From Glebionis coronaria (taxonomy: Eukaryota > Streptophyta > Magnoliopsida > Asterales > Asteraceae), in NCBI GenBank assembly GCA_025667525.1, contig CM046879.1, forward strand, positions 357,487,628 to 357,551,627: a stretch of 64,000 bases of DNA. Direction: 5' to 3'. This document shows positions 43,214 through 56,736 of this stretch, in pieces. Made by a program: the position numbers and the translations under genes. The notes beneath the pieces are model-generated. The model was not told where the DNA came from, did not search any database, and saw only the letters and a list, made by a program, of their open reading frames with translations. Position 1 is the first letter of the stretch; each line of letters opens with the position of its first letter.

Positions 43214-46109
43214 TGTAAAACCCGCTTAATTTTACCATGAGTAGTACCCTTTAGATCGTACGTACAAGATTAGAACTTTCCTTTTATAGCATGTTTACGT
43301 TTCACGTATAAGAATTTATTACGTATGAGCACACGATAAGTATTACGTACGTGTTAGAACACGATAAGTATTTATTATGTATGAACACACGATAATTACT
43401 CCAATAATAATTATAATCACGAACATGCGATCATGAAATCATGAATGTAAATTAATCACGAACTAATATTACGTATGTATATATATATATTACGAACACA
43501 AATAAATATATTAAGACACGAACGATAATTATTTAAATCACATAAAATACGAACACGAGAACACACTATATTTTTAGACACGGAAATTGTTCGGGTTACC
43601 CCATGTGGGCCCCATACCACACGGCTAGAACAAAGAAGAAAAAGGGCCAAGCCCGTTATTTTATTTAACAAGGAGAAAAGGGAAAAACATTCATTTTATT
43701 TCTAAACCTAAAAAAAGTAAAAACTCTAGCCTCCTTTTCTCTCCCCTTTTCTCTTTGGCCGCCGGTTTGGATCATCACCACAAGGGTGATTGAGTTGATT
43801 TTGGTGTTGATTATTTACAAAGAGCATTAGTGTGTTCATCCTCCTTGATTCACGCATTCGGTAAACCTTAAAACCCGTTTCTTTTAATCTTTTATTTTAT
43901 TTTTACACATGAACTTATAGGGGTTTTGTTTTAATATGATTATCATGTTAATTATATCAAGGGGTAAATGTTTTGATGTTTTAGGGTTGGTTGTTTGTGG
44001 CCGACGCAAGAACCGAGCCCCATAGGGGTCTCGGCTTGATTTAATCCACACCACCGAGACCACAAGGTCTCGGTATGGTGATGGTGGTCTCACGGCAGCA
44101 GCCAAAACAAGGGAACCCCGACTTGGTTCGGGGTATGGTGTTGATTACGGGTCCGGTTCATGGTTTCTAGTCACGATCCGGTTCATTGTTTATGTTAAGG
44201 TTTATGATTTTAATAATCATATGTTAAAGATTAAATTAATAAAACATGACATATTAATTTAATAAACATGACTTAGGTTATAATTTAATTATTAGATCAT
44301 GGATTTTTAACCTAAGTATTTATATTTTCTAGGCTTTATAATTAATTAATTATTAAAAAACCATGGCTATAATTAATTAATTAACATGACTTATGTTATA
44401 TTATTAATAATTAATAGTACATGTTTTAACCTAACTATTTAACTTTATTTAATTAAAAACATGATATATTTAATTAAATACTTTTAACCTATAGTTTATT
44501 TAAATTACATGTAATAATTAATAAACTATACCTTATATCAATATGACTTAGAAAAATAATCAGAAAACACTTAAGCTTATATAATTAGCTTATTTAACCA
44601 GCTTATATCTAATTATGGAAACTTTCTATTTTTTTAGAAACTTATTTAATTAAGGCAGCTAATCTATTTATGGAAACTTTCTATTTTTAGAAACTTATAT
44701 ATTTTAAGTAGTAATTCTATTTATGGAAACTTTCTATTTTTAGAAAGTTATCTATTTTAAGCAGTAATTCTATTTTTGGAAACTTTCATTTTTGGAAACT
44801 TTCTATTTTTGGAAACTTTCTATTTTTGGAAACTTCTAATTTTGGTAACTTTCTATTTTAGGAAACCTGCTATTTTTAGAAAGTTACTTATTATTACATA
44901 GCAAGTATAATAATACATGAAATACAAGTGATATTTAATCAGAATAGACAGAATATAAGATAAACACAGTATAAGGCTTAAAACAGTGAAACATGACATG
45001 AACATATAAAATAAGCTAAGACATGACATAAAACCAGTTACGTATTTAGTAAGCAGATACTTATACACGTATGTATTTATGTAGCATTAGTGATACCGAA
45101 GTAGGACTCTCTTTCGTTCGTCTTCTTCGTTCACTGGACATAAGGTACGGATTCCCGTCCTTTCAGTATGGGCATTCTTTCCTTATTAGGATTCCTCGTA
45201 TGCATCCAACTGTTTTCCCGTAGTATAAGTTTATATGTTTGATTTGCTTATGTTTAATTTAGAATACCTATAGCCATATACATGCATGACCAGTTTCACC
45301 TAGTTATGGAGGTACCATAACCATAACACTAGAGGCACTGGTGTTATGACTTCCCCACGGCAGAGTGATTGCTCGTGGCGTCCCTTCAGCTTTTGGCCAT
45401 ATTATTATATTTATCATGTGGGGCGTATGGGTGCATCCTAGTTACATGTTTTTCAGCAAGGTTACTCAGTGTGAATGTGGTGTGTGCCTTGCATCCTTCA
45501 CAAGGAGCTGATCCCTCCTACCCAAAACCAGTATATTAAATTAGAGGCAGCCCCTCTAATTTGCATGATGAGGTCACCCCTCCAAGTATTTATGCATGGT
45601 GGATTTTCATGACCTATATTGGCTATTGGTAAAATATATTAAACAGTTTTCATAAGATAAACATAAGGCTTTTCAAACTATAAAACCAGTTTTACGAACA
45701 TGTTCCAGGTTTTCCAGGACTTATACATTTCCGCTACTATTAAGTCTTTATATGTTTAAGTCATTTATACTACATCTATATCCATGCACTGAGCGTTTTG
45801 CTCTGTCGTTACTTTCCTTTTCATGTCCCAAAACGACAGGTACCCTAGGAAAGACTCGAGCATTTGGAGGATGTGAATAGGATGGAAGCTGCTGGAGACT
45901 TCTTTTCCTTTTTGCCTTCATATACTTATGCTTGTTTAGTTTTTCATTCATTTCTTTTGCTTTATTATGTTTTGGGCTTATGTTTGGGAACCGATGTTTG
46001 ATTCCGGTTATCCCTATGGTCATGTAATGTTTTAGACATTTATCCTTGTATGCTTTGATGAAACGCCATAATTACGCTTGACATCCCATTATCAAAATGG
46101 GGTGTTACA
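43214..46109 (+). mobile_element. E 3' LTR (2896 bp)
   Basis: TGTAAAACCCGCTTAA..GGGTGTTACA; aligns along its length with 36166-39042 with scattered substitutions and a few short indels in the minisatellite (44625-44885). Confidence 0.93.
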
Positions 46110-47324
46110 ATTCTTGAACGTGATACGTGGAGATATGGCGAGTGTAGTATGAGCAACATATCGTGATCCATGATACGTGTAACATATTATGAACATCATA
46201 TGAGGAACGTGGAATGAACATGACATGTGAAACATATCGTGAACATGTAATACAACTCTGGTAACGCCAAACTCTACAAGGTGAGACGTGTAATGTGACG
46301 TGAAACGTCTATCTGAGGATAGGGAGTTATACTAAACTTGAGTCTGGTCTCTCCAGTTCCTGCAAAACTTCCCAGAACGAAGATGAACGTAAAATCGTAA
46401 GCCAAGATACGATCATGAACGTAATAGTGTCATGAACGTGCGCATGAAATCAAGTCGTGAAATTAGAACAAGGACGTGGACGTAAATAAGGAGCACAAAA
46501 TGCGAACCCTTGTCTGACCCGATAGCTGACGGATTACCAAGTGATCGGGTAAGCCTTGGCTAGAGCGTGTCCGATCAATCTGTTGGTTCTGAAATCCGTG
46601 CGGATGTAAGGATTTTGCAGACTTGATCAAACTGTTGGCAATAGCCCAGATAACATCTTGCTTCTTCTGAGTTTGCGTTAATCTGGTAACCAAAATCTGC
46701 CCCATTTCTGTTCACAATTTCTGATGATGGAAAGACATCCTAGTCTGTTGGTGTTCTATCTTAGCCTGTTGGTATGTCCGGTACTTAGATATGAACGTAA
46801 TTATATCTTGCTTCGTAGAAACTTGATACATAGAAATTTGCGGAACAATAAGTCTCCGAAATTAGACTTCTCTTAGCGTAGGATTTTCTGGAACACCTAA
46901 TGTAGTGTAGAGTTTTCACCTTTACGCATAAGCTGAGTCATGGTAAGATTAACCATGCGAATTCATGTGATTCAGCGTGTCACTGTAACCAACCAGAATT
47001 TATATTGGAAAATTTGAAGATGAAATTTCTCCTGTCGTAGAATTTGCAACATAGTGCAAATATGATCTTCCTGCTCTTCTCTAGACCTAGAGAAAATTCA
47101 GGTTGTTCTCGATGAAAGTACTGATGAATTTGTTTATGAGTTCATGGCAACTCAATAATGTTGCTGGGCATTTATGAGACTAATACGAAATCATGAATCT
47201 AGCATGACCGAGTCGTGAACGAATAGCAGTCATGGAAATGTCCTACTCTTTCACTCGTCACTGTTGGCAGTATGATCATGAGTCCGATCTTGGAAAAGAG
47301 TTTGACACCCTAAATTCGATTAGA

Positions 47325-47435
47325 CATGTTGTCAATACGTGGAGGAGAATAACGGTTATGGATGGTGATTTGCTTTAAATCGACGGTAGTCGACACATAA
47401 TCTCATGTTACCGTCCTTCTCCTTGAAGGTTCTTC
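47325..47435 (-). pseudogene. D reverse transcriptase remnant
   Basis: KEKDGNMRLCVDYRR followed one frame off by QITIHNRYSPPRID. It carries the same single-base insertion as the E copy, so the lesion predates the split of the two copies. Confidence 0.75.
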
Positions 47436-47951
47436 TGGAATCTATGGTAAGATTTTGGTATAATCGGCTGGTTATGTGTAAAAGGAACCTCAGTGGTCGT
47501 GTCATAAATGACAGTTAGAAAATTTTAGCAGTCATGGCTAACAAAGCACGTGCTTGTAGAGCATAGATAATTTGTACAGATTTTCCTAATGGAAAACCAT
47601 GCTGAATGTATTCAGGAGCCTGAACATTACTGTACAAAATCATGAATCGTAGCAGGGTGTGTTGTTTATAGTCCATGATTAGGATTAAATTCAACTCGCA
47701 TCTGTCCTAGGTAATGCGTTAGCAGCTTGGATCTCATCCTTAGGCTGAAGGAAACCTTCGTATACATGGGGGATATGAATGGCATCCTTTATTTTCATGA
47801 ATATATGAAATAGGGGTGTAAGAAATGAAAGTGTCATCGAGTAAACGTAACAGATATCACTGATATGCCGGGATGGTACTGAAATTCTTGTGGCCTGATT
47901 AATACATGGCACAACAAAATAGATATACCTTTGGAGGGTACCCTGAATTTC

Positions 47952-48548
47952 TTAGGGATGTTCCCGAATTGATCGTGAGTCATGTGTCTTGACTCGTGTC
48001 TTGGTAAATTTAAGCATGACATGTGTCTTGACTAGTGTCTTTACATGTGCCTTCAGAAATATACGTGAGACATGTGTCTTGAATGATGTCTTGACATGTG
48101 TCTCGAGATGTGAAACAAATAGAACTACAAATGTTAGGTTATTATACCAGAATTGGCGGATCGGTTGGACTACTGATCCTTTGTATTTCTGATCACGTCT
48201 GTGGCCATAACTTCTGTTGCGATTGCTGGAATAGTTGCTGTCACAGTAGTGGTTACTATCGTCTTGTTTGTCAGTTCCATGACGGTCATCCTCCTGACTG
48301 TGATTCATGGAACTATTCAGCTAAGTGGCCGGCTGGTACCGGTTCTCACCCATATGACTGAAACGACAACTGAATGAAGTGTGACATGTAACTAAGAATT
48401 TGGGACAATAATTGATGGAAATTGTCTGATGATGAAGCATCTTCTCGTCCAGTTGCTTTGATCTAACGCCTTTGTCTTCGTCTTGTAAGATCTCCAGGTT
48501 GTGAACATCATCAGCATCTCGTAGCGTCTCTAAATTCCGCAGCATCAA
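47952..48548 (-). pseudogene. D gag-tail remnant
   Basis: Two short ORFs (48548-48321 and 48308-47952) encode ENRYQPAT and MNHSQEDDRHGTDKQDDSNH onward, matching the E peptide, then KTHVKT-type repeats derived from the GACACATGTC array. Confidence 0.55.
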
Positions 48549-49280
48549 CCCTTAGTAACATCTCCATGCTTTGAGAAGCATCAACAATCTTGTAGAATAT
48601 CAGCAAGTGAACATACGCCTGAGATGATTCAGAATCGACTAGCGAATACTCGTGAAGTATTGCAAGTGAAATACACATGGATTAAGGTACGTGTAATACA
48701 CATGTAATACGGTACATAGAGTACACATGGAATGCATATGAAATGATCGGTATAGGGTCGATCATCTAACATGATTTTAAAGGAAAATAATTAGTTAAAC
48801 GGTTAGAAAGACCATCATGATAACCTGGCAATGCCAGCATATACATCATTCTGGTTGCATAGAGAAACGTTAACGTGTGGTTAAACGAATTCCAAGCATG
48901 ATCTTTCTGAAAGCATGATGAATGAAAACCAACCATGACTATAATGAAGTAGGATTTAAGTGAACTCCAATAGTGTCTTGCATGAAAGCATAAACAACAA
49001 AATAGAAGTAAGACATAATCAATCATGAAGACAAAATCATCATGAAGAAACATGAAACAACTTAACATGAAGGATGAAACCGAAGTTATATAACATAATC
49101 AGCATGAAACTGAAGTTAACCATGACAGTATGAAAACATACTTGACATAAAAACATATTAACTTATGAGGGGACATGAAAAAAATAAAAAAATTTATGCC
49201 AATAAATCTTGAGAAAAAATTTATGCATGAAAACAGTGCATGAATACATGATAAAATTTATAAAAACTTTATATGCGCGA

Positions 49281-49349
49281 GGGTAAACGCCAATGGTCAT
49301 TTTACCCAAAACAAAAGACATGGCGAGGGGACGTCTATGGGTCGGTCCC
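49281..49349 (-). other. Paired leader hairpins in D
   Basis: GGGAC/GTCCC (49328-49332 with 49345-49349) around loop CGACCCATAGAC (minus strand), and GGGTAAA/TTTACCC (49281-49287 with 49301-49307) around a loop containing GACCATTGGC. The second stem is 7 bp with different bases from E but still pairs perfectly. Confidence 0.8.
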
Positions 49350-49790
49350 AAAGTTAAAAGTTTCGATAAAAGCACATGCGACTAAATAGGGCCAGTCCTG
49401 TACCAACCGTTACTTAGTCATAAACCTATGACAATGATACATGGAATAAATAAATGAAACTCAGCTGTCAAAACTTAACATAAAAAATTTTATGTGACCA
49501 ATTATGAACTACTGGGTTCAGTTCACATTAGCCACAGTTCACAAGGAACATCGTGCATGAAACAATGACACATAACTAAGTATGGATTACGGTTGTTCAG
49601 TCCATATTAGTAAAAGCAACACTGATGAAAACATCATGGTTAAAACAACAAGGTGCTGAAAACATCATGGTTAAAATGACAAGGTGCTGAAAACATAAGT
49701 ACATGGAATAACAAGCGTTGGCTTAGGAAGCTCCTGGTAACTACCCACTAGTCACAGGTCATGTTTTAGATCCTACAGGTCGAAGCATTG

Positions 49791-49803
49791 GGCTATGATA
49801 CCA
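49791..49803 (-). promoter_or_regulatory. D primer-binding site
   Basis: Minus strand TGGTATCATAGCC, one change from TGGTATCAGAGCC, four bases from the LTR. Confidence 0.85.
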
Positions 49804-49807
49804 TAAT

Positions 49808-52588
49808 TGTAACACCCTATTTTGGTAAATGGAATGTCACGCGTAATTATGGCGTGTCATCAAAGCATGCAAGGTAATATGTACTAAAACATACATGACC
49901 ATAGGGAAAACCGGAATCAAACATCGGTTCTCAAACATAAGCCCAAAACATAAATAAAATAAATGAACAAAAGGAAGACTAAACAAGCATAAATATATGA
50001 AGGCATGAGGAGAAGAAGTCTAAGGTAGCTCACATCCTATGCGTGTCCTCCAAATGCTCCAGTCTAACTTTAGGTACCTGCCGTTTTGGGACATGGAAAG
50101 GAAAGTAACGGCTGACCATAACGCTCAGTGCACGGATATACGACATAGTATGAATGGCTGAAACATAAATAAGACTAATAACAGCGGAAATGTATCAGTC
50201 ATGAAAACGTAGTTGTCTTTCATGTTAACTGGTTTTAGTTCTGAAAACATAGCTTATGTTACTTATGAAAATCTTTATTAGTTAATGTACCAAAAGCCAA
50301 TATAGGTCATTAGGTCAACAACGTGCATGAATACTTGGAGGGGTGACCTCGTCATGCAAATTAGAGGGGATGCCTCTAATTATACTGGTAAGTAGGTAGG
50401 AGGGATCAGCTCCTTGTGAAGGATGCAAAGCACACACCACATTCACCATGAAATCCTGACTGAAACATGTAACTAGGATGCACCTATACGCCCCACATGA
50501 TAACATAATAATATGGCCAAGAGCTGAAAGGGACGCCACGAGCTATCACTCCGCCGTGGTGAAGTCATAACACTAGTGCCTCTAGTGTTATGGTTATGGT
50601 ACCTCCATAACTAGGTGAACTGGTCATGCATGTATATGGCTAAGGTAACTAATAAAACATAAGCATTTAATCTGTAACTACTGGGGAAAACAGTTGGCTG
50701 CATATGGGAAATCCTAATGAAGGAAAGAATGTCCATACTGAAAGGACGGGAAATCCATACCTTAAGTCCAGTGAACGAGGAAAACGAACGAAAGAGAGTC
50801 CTACTTCGATGTCACTAATGCTACATAGATAATATACGTATATAAGTATTCTGATTACTGAGTACGTAACTGGTTTTATATCATGTCTTAGCTTGTTTTA
50901 TATGTTCGTGTCATGTTTTACTGATTTTATCGTTATGCTGTGTTTATCATGTATTTTGTCTATTCTGATTAAGTATTACTTGTATTTCTTGTATTATTAT
51001 ACCTGTTGTTTAATACTAAGTAACTTTCTAAAAATAGCAGGTTTCCTAAAATAGAAAGTTTCCAAAAATAGAAAGTTCCCAAAAATAGAAAGTTCCCAAA
51101 ATAGATAGTTTCTAAAAATAGAAAGTTTCCAAAAAAATAAAGTTTCCAAAAATAGAATAGCTGCCTTAAATAAATAAGTTTCTCAAAATAGAAAGTTTCC
51201 ATAAATAGATTAGCTGCCTTAAATAAATAAGTTTCTAAAAATAGAAAGTTTCCATAATTAGAAATAAGCTGGATTATTAAGCTAATAATATAAGCTTAGT
51301 TTTACTAATTAAATTTACTAAGTCATGTGATTGATAGTATAGTTTATTAGTTAGTACATGTAAATTAAATAAACTATAGGTTATAGGATTTAATTAAATA
51401 TAGTCATGACTTAATTAAATTAAGTGTTTAAAATACTTAGGTTAAAACATGTATTAATATCTATATTAATATAACCTAAGTCATAGAAATTAATTAATTA
51501 TAAGTCTTGTTAAAATAATTAATTAATACTAAGGTATAAACACATAAATACTTGGTTTTAAAACATGTATTATGAAATAATAATAATTAACCTAAGTCCA
51601 TGACTAAATTAATTTAATTAATAGTCATGTTAAATTAATTTAGTTTTCCTTGAAAAAAATAAAACAACTTGTAAAAATGTGAATCTTGTAAAGAAAATGT
51701 TTAACTTGTAAAATTCGACCCGTGCCTGTGTTTAAAATAAGCCGAGCCAAAACACACCCAAACCCGAACCCTCCTTAATTTATAACATGGTAAAATCATT
51801 TATTTTTAATGACAATTAAATAATGATAATTAAAACATGAATTAATTAGAAGAAAAAGGGTTTTATGAATTACCAAAACACATAGAATGAATAAATGTTG
51901 ATCTCACGAACACACACCTAATCAATAATTATAAATCAAAACCCGTCCTCCTTTTGGGTGCTGCTGGCAGCATAACCAGAACATCACGTTCTCCTTTTGG
52001 GTGCTGCTGGCGGCATAAAGAGAACATCACGTTCTCCTTTTGGGTGCTACTGGCGGCATAAACAGAACTGGCGGCCACCATAGGCTTTGCTAGGGTTTTT
52101 GCTTTGTTTTGAAAATGCGATAAAATGAAAATATAATGTTTAACCTTCCTGACATATTTTTGTGAGGTGGGTTGGGCCATAAGGCCCGTTTCCGTTCTTT
52201 GTGTCTGCGGATAGGTGGGGGCCACAAGGGAAACCCGAACCTTTTCATGCTTAATAATTACGTGTTCGTACGTTTGTATTTACATTACGTTATAATAATT
52301 TATTCGTGTTATTATAAATTATTGTACGTAATCGTAATAATAACATACGTAAATACATATTTATGTGTTCGTGATTCTTATGCTCATGAGTTCATGTTCG
52401 TGATTACAAGTATTATTGATAATAATTATCTTGTATTAATACATACTTAATACTTATCGTGTAATAACACGTACGTAATTCTTGTAATTAATATTCGTGA
52501 CACGTGTTCATGTTATATAAAGAAAGTTGTAATCTTGTACGTACTATTATTAGTGTACTGTTCATGGTAAAAGCATGCGGGTTTTACA
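49808..52588 (-). mobile_element. D 5' LTR (2781 bp)
   Basis: Partner of 32901-35654. Starts TGTAACACCCTATTTTGG on the + strand and ends GCGGGTTTTACA, immediately followed by ATCAC. It carries the same minisatellite (51025-51260) and 43-bp repeats (51949-52066). Confidence 0.93.
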
Positions 52589-52593
52589 ATCAC
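52589..52593 (+). repeat. Target-site duplication of D, right (ATCAC)
   Basis: Identical to 32896-32900. Confidence 0.92.
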
Positions 52594-55157
52594 GACATTT
52601 AATAACATGTATTTACGTATATTATAAATGTGACGTGTTCACGATATATATAATTTACGATAATTAAACACGCACGATCACGAATATTTAAGTTAACAAA
52701 AAGCTACGAGTTTTTCCTTGTGGGCTAAGGTGGCCGTGGCTAAGAGCAAGAAAGAAAGGGAGTGGGCCTTTTAGCCCATGACCCATGACCAATACATGTT
52801 TAAGAAAAACAGAGGGAACTTTTATCATATTTTAGGTTACAAAAAAAAATAAGAAACCCTGCCTCCTTCTCCTTCTTTCCGCTAGCTATAGATCACCAAA
52901 AGGGTGTTCGGGACGATTTTTTCTATCTGATTTTGGTGTGTATGTGTTCGTGATCATCAGCCTTTTCCTTTCACACATTCGATATAATCATTACCCTTTT
53001 CTTTTTAATTCTTTTATGACTTCATGATCTCACTTTAATTAATCTTAAAAACAAACAAGGAAAACATGTGGGGATAAATTAAAATCAAGAACTAAGGGGT
53101 ATTTGGTGTTTGCTTGTTCGTCCGAGACCCAAACCGAGAGCTTCAATGCTCTCGGTGGAGTTCGATTTACCCAGCCGAGACCTTAAGGTCTCAGTGTGGG
53201 GTGGTTTTGGCTCGGACGCAGGCGAAGGGCACCCTGACCGTGAGTCGGGGTGGGTTTTGAATAGGTTTCGGGGCTAAACGAGACCACTAGGGTCTCGGTA
53301 TGGCTCGGTTTAACAAGAACAGTGGGAACCGTCACTCGGCCGGTGTGAACCGGGCTCAACAGTGGCAGCCGTGGCTCAGCAGTGGAAACCGAAGGCTAAC
53401 CAGTGGCAACCGGTTAACCGGTCTGGCCACTGGTGGGGCTGCGGTGGTTATTCCGTCGGCGGCTGACACCACTAGCAGCCGGCTATGTGGTGTCGGCTTG
53501 GCATTTTTCGGGCTCGGGTATATTTTAAATACGGGTTCGGGCTCGAGAATTTTAAAAGAAAGTTTAATAGTTTAATTAAATTATTTTCAAGACTATTTAA
53601 TTTAATTAAATAGATGACTTAGGTTAATATATTAAATTAATATTTCATGACTAACCTAAGTATTTACTTAGTTTAATTTAATTAATACATGGTATTTTTA
53701 ATTAAATTCTTATAATGTATAGTTTATTAATTTAACCAAGTTAATTACTTAATAAGCTATAATACTTGAACCATGACTTGTATTTTACTAATTAAACTTT
53801 ACTTGACATTAATAATCCAGCTTATTTCTAGTTATGGAAACTTACAGAAACTTTCTATTTTTAGAACTTACTATTTATGGAAACCTGCTATTTTTAGAAA
53901 GTTACTTAGTATTACAATACAAGTATTATAATACCATACTACATGAATAATAAACAACATAATACAAGAATAACTACAGCTTAACACTTAAAACAGTAAA
54001 AACATGACATAACATGATTAATAAGCTAAGAACACAAACAACCAATAAAATACATGTATTAAGACAACTCATACACGTCCCTATTCTTATGTAGTATTAT
54101 CCGTCAAGGTGGAGTAGGTTCTTCAGCGTTTCTGTTAGCTTCTACTGGACACAAGGTACGGGTTTCCCGTCCTTCAGTAAGGACAATCTCTTCTTTTATT
54201 AGGATTTCCCGTATGCAGCCAACTGTTTTCCCAGTAGTTACAGATTTATATGCTTATGTTTTATTAGTTACCTTAGCCATATACATGCATGCCAGTTTCA
54301 CCTAGTTATGGAGGTACCATAACCATAACACTAGAGGCACCAATGTTATGACTTCACCACGGCGGAGTGATAGCTCGTGGCGTCCCTTTTAGTTTATTTG
54401 GCCTTTATTATTATTATTGATCATCATGTGGGGCGTATGGGTGCATCCTAGTTATAGTGTCAGTCAAGATTTCATGGTGAATGTGGTGTGTGCCTTGCAT
54501 CCTTCACAAGGAGCTGATCCCTCCCACCCATTACCATATTAATTAGAGGCATCCCCTCTAATTGCATGACGAGGTCACCCCTCCAAGTATTCATGCACGT
54601 TTTTGACCTTATGACCTATATTGGCTTTTGGTATATTAAACTAATACAGATTTTCATAAGTAACATAAGCTATGTTTTCAGAACTAAAACCAGTAAACAT
54701 GTTATACATCTAGTTTCCTAGGACTTATTCATTTCCACTGCCATTCATGCTTTATATGCTCTTTATTATGCTTTCATTACTCTATGTTTCCATGTTTTAT
54801 TGTATATCCGTGTACTGGGCGTTATGCTCAGCCGTTTTCCATTTCCATGTTGCCAAGCGGCAGGTACCCAAGGTCGCAAGTAGGATCTCAAGAGTATGTG
54901 CATTCGGATGGAAGCTATCCAGCCTTCTATATCTTATGCATTTATCATACTTTATCTTACTTTACTTCATGGTGGACATTGTTTAGTCATTTTCCTTTAC
55001 AATACTTATATTTGCTTGTGTTGAGTTACTTAGACTACCGATGTTTGTTACCGGTATTTCTATTTATGGTCATGAATGTTTAGACATTTACCTTGCATGC
55101 TTTGATGACACGCCATATATTACTATGAAATTACTTTTTAACAAATGGGGTGTTACA
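52594..55157 (+). mobile_element. F 5' LTR, right piece
   Basis: Continues 32797-32900 and ends GGGGTGTTACA at 55157. It shares with D and E the GGCGTATGGGTGCATCC block, the two hairpins (54324-54350, 54541-54563) and a short version of the minisatellite (53825-53905). A GC-rich segment at 53100-53530 (CTCGGT repeats, CAGTGG/AACCGG) is particular to F and gives an accidental 91-codon ORF. Confidence 0.88.
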
Positions 55158-55161
55158 ATTA

Positions 55162-55172
55162 TGGTATCAGAG
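55162..55172 (+). promoter_or_regulatory. F primer-binding site
   Basis: TGGTATCAGAG, five bases after the LTR end. Confidence 0.85.
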
Positions 55173-55610
55173 ATAAGGTTTCGACCTGTAGCTCTGTAAA
55201 ACATTACTTGTGACTTACGGGTAGTCACCAGCGTCTTCCTAGAACTGACAGTTGGTTTTCATACGTTCATTTCCTTTTCATTTCATGTATTCATTTCATG
55301 CATTTCATCTCATTGTCGCAGGCATTTTGACTAAGTAATGGTTGGTACAGGACTGGCCCTATTTAGTTGCATGTGGTTTTATCGAAACATTTTTTTGTTT
55401 AGTGGACCGACCCATAGGCGTCCACACTTGCCTTTTTGTTTTGTGAACCGACCCATAGGCGTTCACTCATGGATATATCATCATATTTAATTTACCATGC
55501 ATTTTAAAACCGTTTTATACATCATAAATAAATTCATGTTTTATACACTGTTCATGCATTTTCTATTCATGTCATATTTTATCAGACTTATTATTTATGT
55601 TGCATTTTAT
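55173..55610 (+). other. F leader
   Basis: Between the primer site and gag. Contains the block GACTAAGTAATGGTTGGTAC (55330-55349), shared with E (39429) and D, and the hairpin pair below. A TTTTAAACTGTCAG just before gag resembles a splice acceptor. Confidence 0.7.
55402..55466 (+). other. Paired leader hairpins in F
   Basis: GTGGAC/GTCCAC (55402-55407 with 55420-55425) and GTGAAC/GTTCAC (55443-55448 with 55461-55466), both around CGACCCATAGGC, 41 bp apart. The two stems differ from each other by a compensated G-C to A-T change. Confidence 0.85.
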
Positions 55611-56367
55611 TTTAAACTGTCAGATGGTGAACAGAGTAATGCTCAGGAATTGGCTGCAGCTGTCAATGCAGCTTTGCAAGCCATCCTTCCCTAACTTCGC
55701 AATGAAATCAGGGATGAAGTTCATGCTGAAATCCAAGCCCATGGCGTTCAATTTGGCCCTCATCCTAAGAACCACAACAATCCTCCATCACCTGTTACCC
55801 TTATGACTTGGTTGGAGCGATTCAACAAACAGAGACCCCGTTATTTTGAGCAGTCTGACAGCCCCAACGAGGATGAAGCTTGGATTTCTCATATTGAGAA
55901 AATATTTGATGCAATGGGTTGTGACGGCGTTTTCAAGGCAAGACTGTCTTGCTATAAGTTTGAAGGAGATGTGCTGCAGTGGTAGAAGTCAGTCAAGCAG
56001 TCCAATGGTGGTGATAATTGGGTTGCACTGTTGACTTGGGACCAAATTAAGGAGCTCTTCCTTAATCATTATTTCCCACATGCTGAGCAGGAGAAGCTTA
56101 AGAGGGATTATCATAATATCCGACAGGTTGCTGGGGAGAACAACAACGAATTCATGCCGATGTTTCTTCGCTTGGCTGGATTCTTGGGGGTAGCAGTTGG
56201 TATTGCTGAGGAGCAAGCTGAGAAGTTTCGCTGGGCTCTTCGCACTTCGGTTGAAAAAATTTGGTTTGTGCTACGTTCACTACAGTGGCACAGGTGGCCG
56301 ATGCAACCCGTAAGCTTGAGATGCTTCAGGAATGAGAAGAGTTTGGTGATGATCGATAAGTGAAGAG

Positions 56368-56452
56368 GTATCTTCAATCACCAATTGTAAACCATTCATT
56401 TATTCCAGTATTTCCATTCTCATATCATACTCTGTTCAATTTTACATTTCAG
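56368..56452 (+). other. Predicted intron 1 in F gag (85 bp)
   Basis: Donor AG|GTATCT, acceptor TTTACATTTCAG. Removal joins ..GTGAAGAG to ACAGAAGACT in frame (VKR-QKTDER), phase 2. Confidence 0.7.
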
Positions 56453-56595
56453 ACAGAAGACTGACGAGCGTAAACCTGCGGTCGCTCAGCAACAAGCATC
56501 TAAGGGAAACAGTCAGACCAACGATCGTTCTGGTTCAGATAGGCGTGGCGGTAATGATAATTACCGTAACAATGCCAATAACTGAACAACAGCAG

Positions 56596-56671
56596 GTTCC
56601 TGCATTTACCTTCCTTCATGTTAAACTATCTTATGTTATGGCATTATGACACTCCAACGACTCATATTCAG
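56596..56671 (+). other. Predicted intron 2 in F gag (76 bp)
   Basis: Donor GCAG|GTTCCT, acceptor CATATTCAG. It joins two N-rich stretches; a nearby one-base change (AACTGAAC) is needed to keep frame, so it is less certain than introns 1 and 3. Confidence 0.55.
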
Positions 56672-56736
56672 GAACAATAACAACGGCAGGGATCAGGACC
56701 GTAGAGGTTCACAGCCTAACCGTTATACTTCATATG

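Larger units (their letters stand above)
36166..46109 (+). mobile_element. Non-autonomous chromovirus-like element E
   Basis: Plus-strand element inside D: 5' LTR 36166-39042, internal 39043-43213, 3' LTR 43214-46109. The D sequence on each side is continuous (gaacgtgacacgtgaaa on the left, tgaacgtgatacgtgg on the right). The flanking five bases (ttttt, attct) match only 3 of 5, so the duplication is not clear. No intact protein. Confidence 0.9.
46110..49807 (-). mobile_element. D internal region, main part
   Basis: Continuation of D after E. Read on the minus strand: primer site (49803-49791), leader hairpins (49349-49281), gag-tail remnants (48548-47952), RT scrap (47435-47325) and the 25-bp-type repeat at 46110-46260. 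No long ORF. Confidence 0.85.
32901..52588 (-). mobile_element. Non-autonomous chromovirus-like element D (interrupted by E)
   Basis: Minus-strand element with 3' LTR 32901-35654, internal region 35655-36165 plus 46110-49807 (4.2 kb in total), 5' LTR 49808-52588 and perfect ATCAC target duplications. The internal region holds only decayed gag-tail and RT scraps, yet its size matches that of E (4.17 kb), so this is a propagated defective family rather than a one-off deletion. Confidence 0.92.

Noticed and set aside
36161..46114. Target-site duplication of element E
   Set aside because: Flanking five bases ttttt and attct agree at only three positions; not called.
53300..53575. 91-codon ORF in a GC-rich part of the F LTR
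   Set aside because: Lies wholly within the LTR, made of short repeats around AGTGGCAACCGG; no protein features.
54747..55083. Two overlapping ORFs with hydrophobic peptides near the end of the F LTR
   Set aside because: T-rich LTR sequence gives accidental membrane-like peptides; no counterpart is open in the D or E LTRs.
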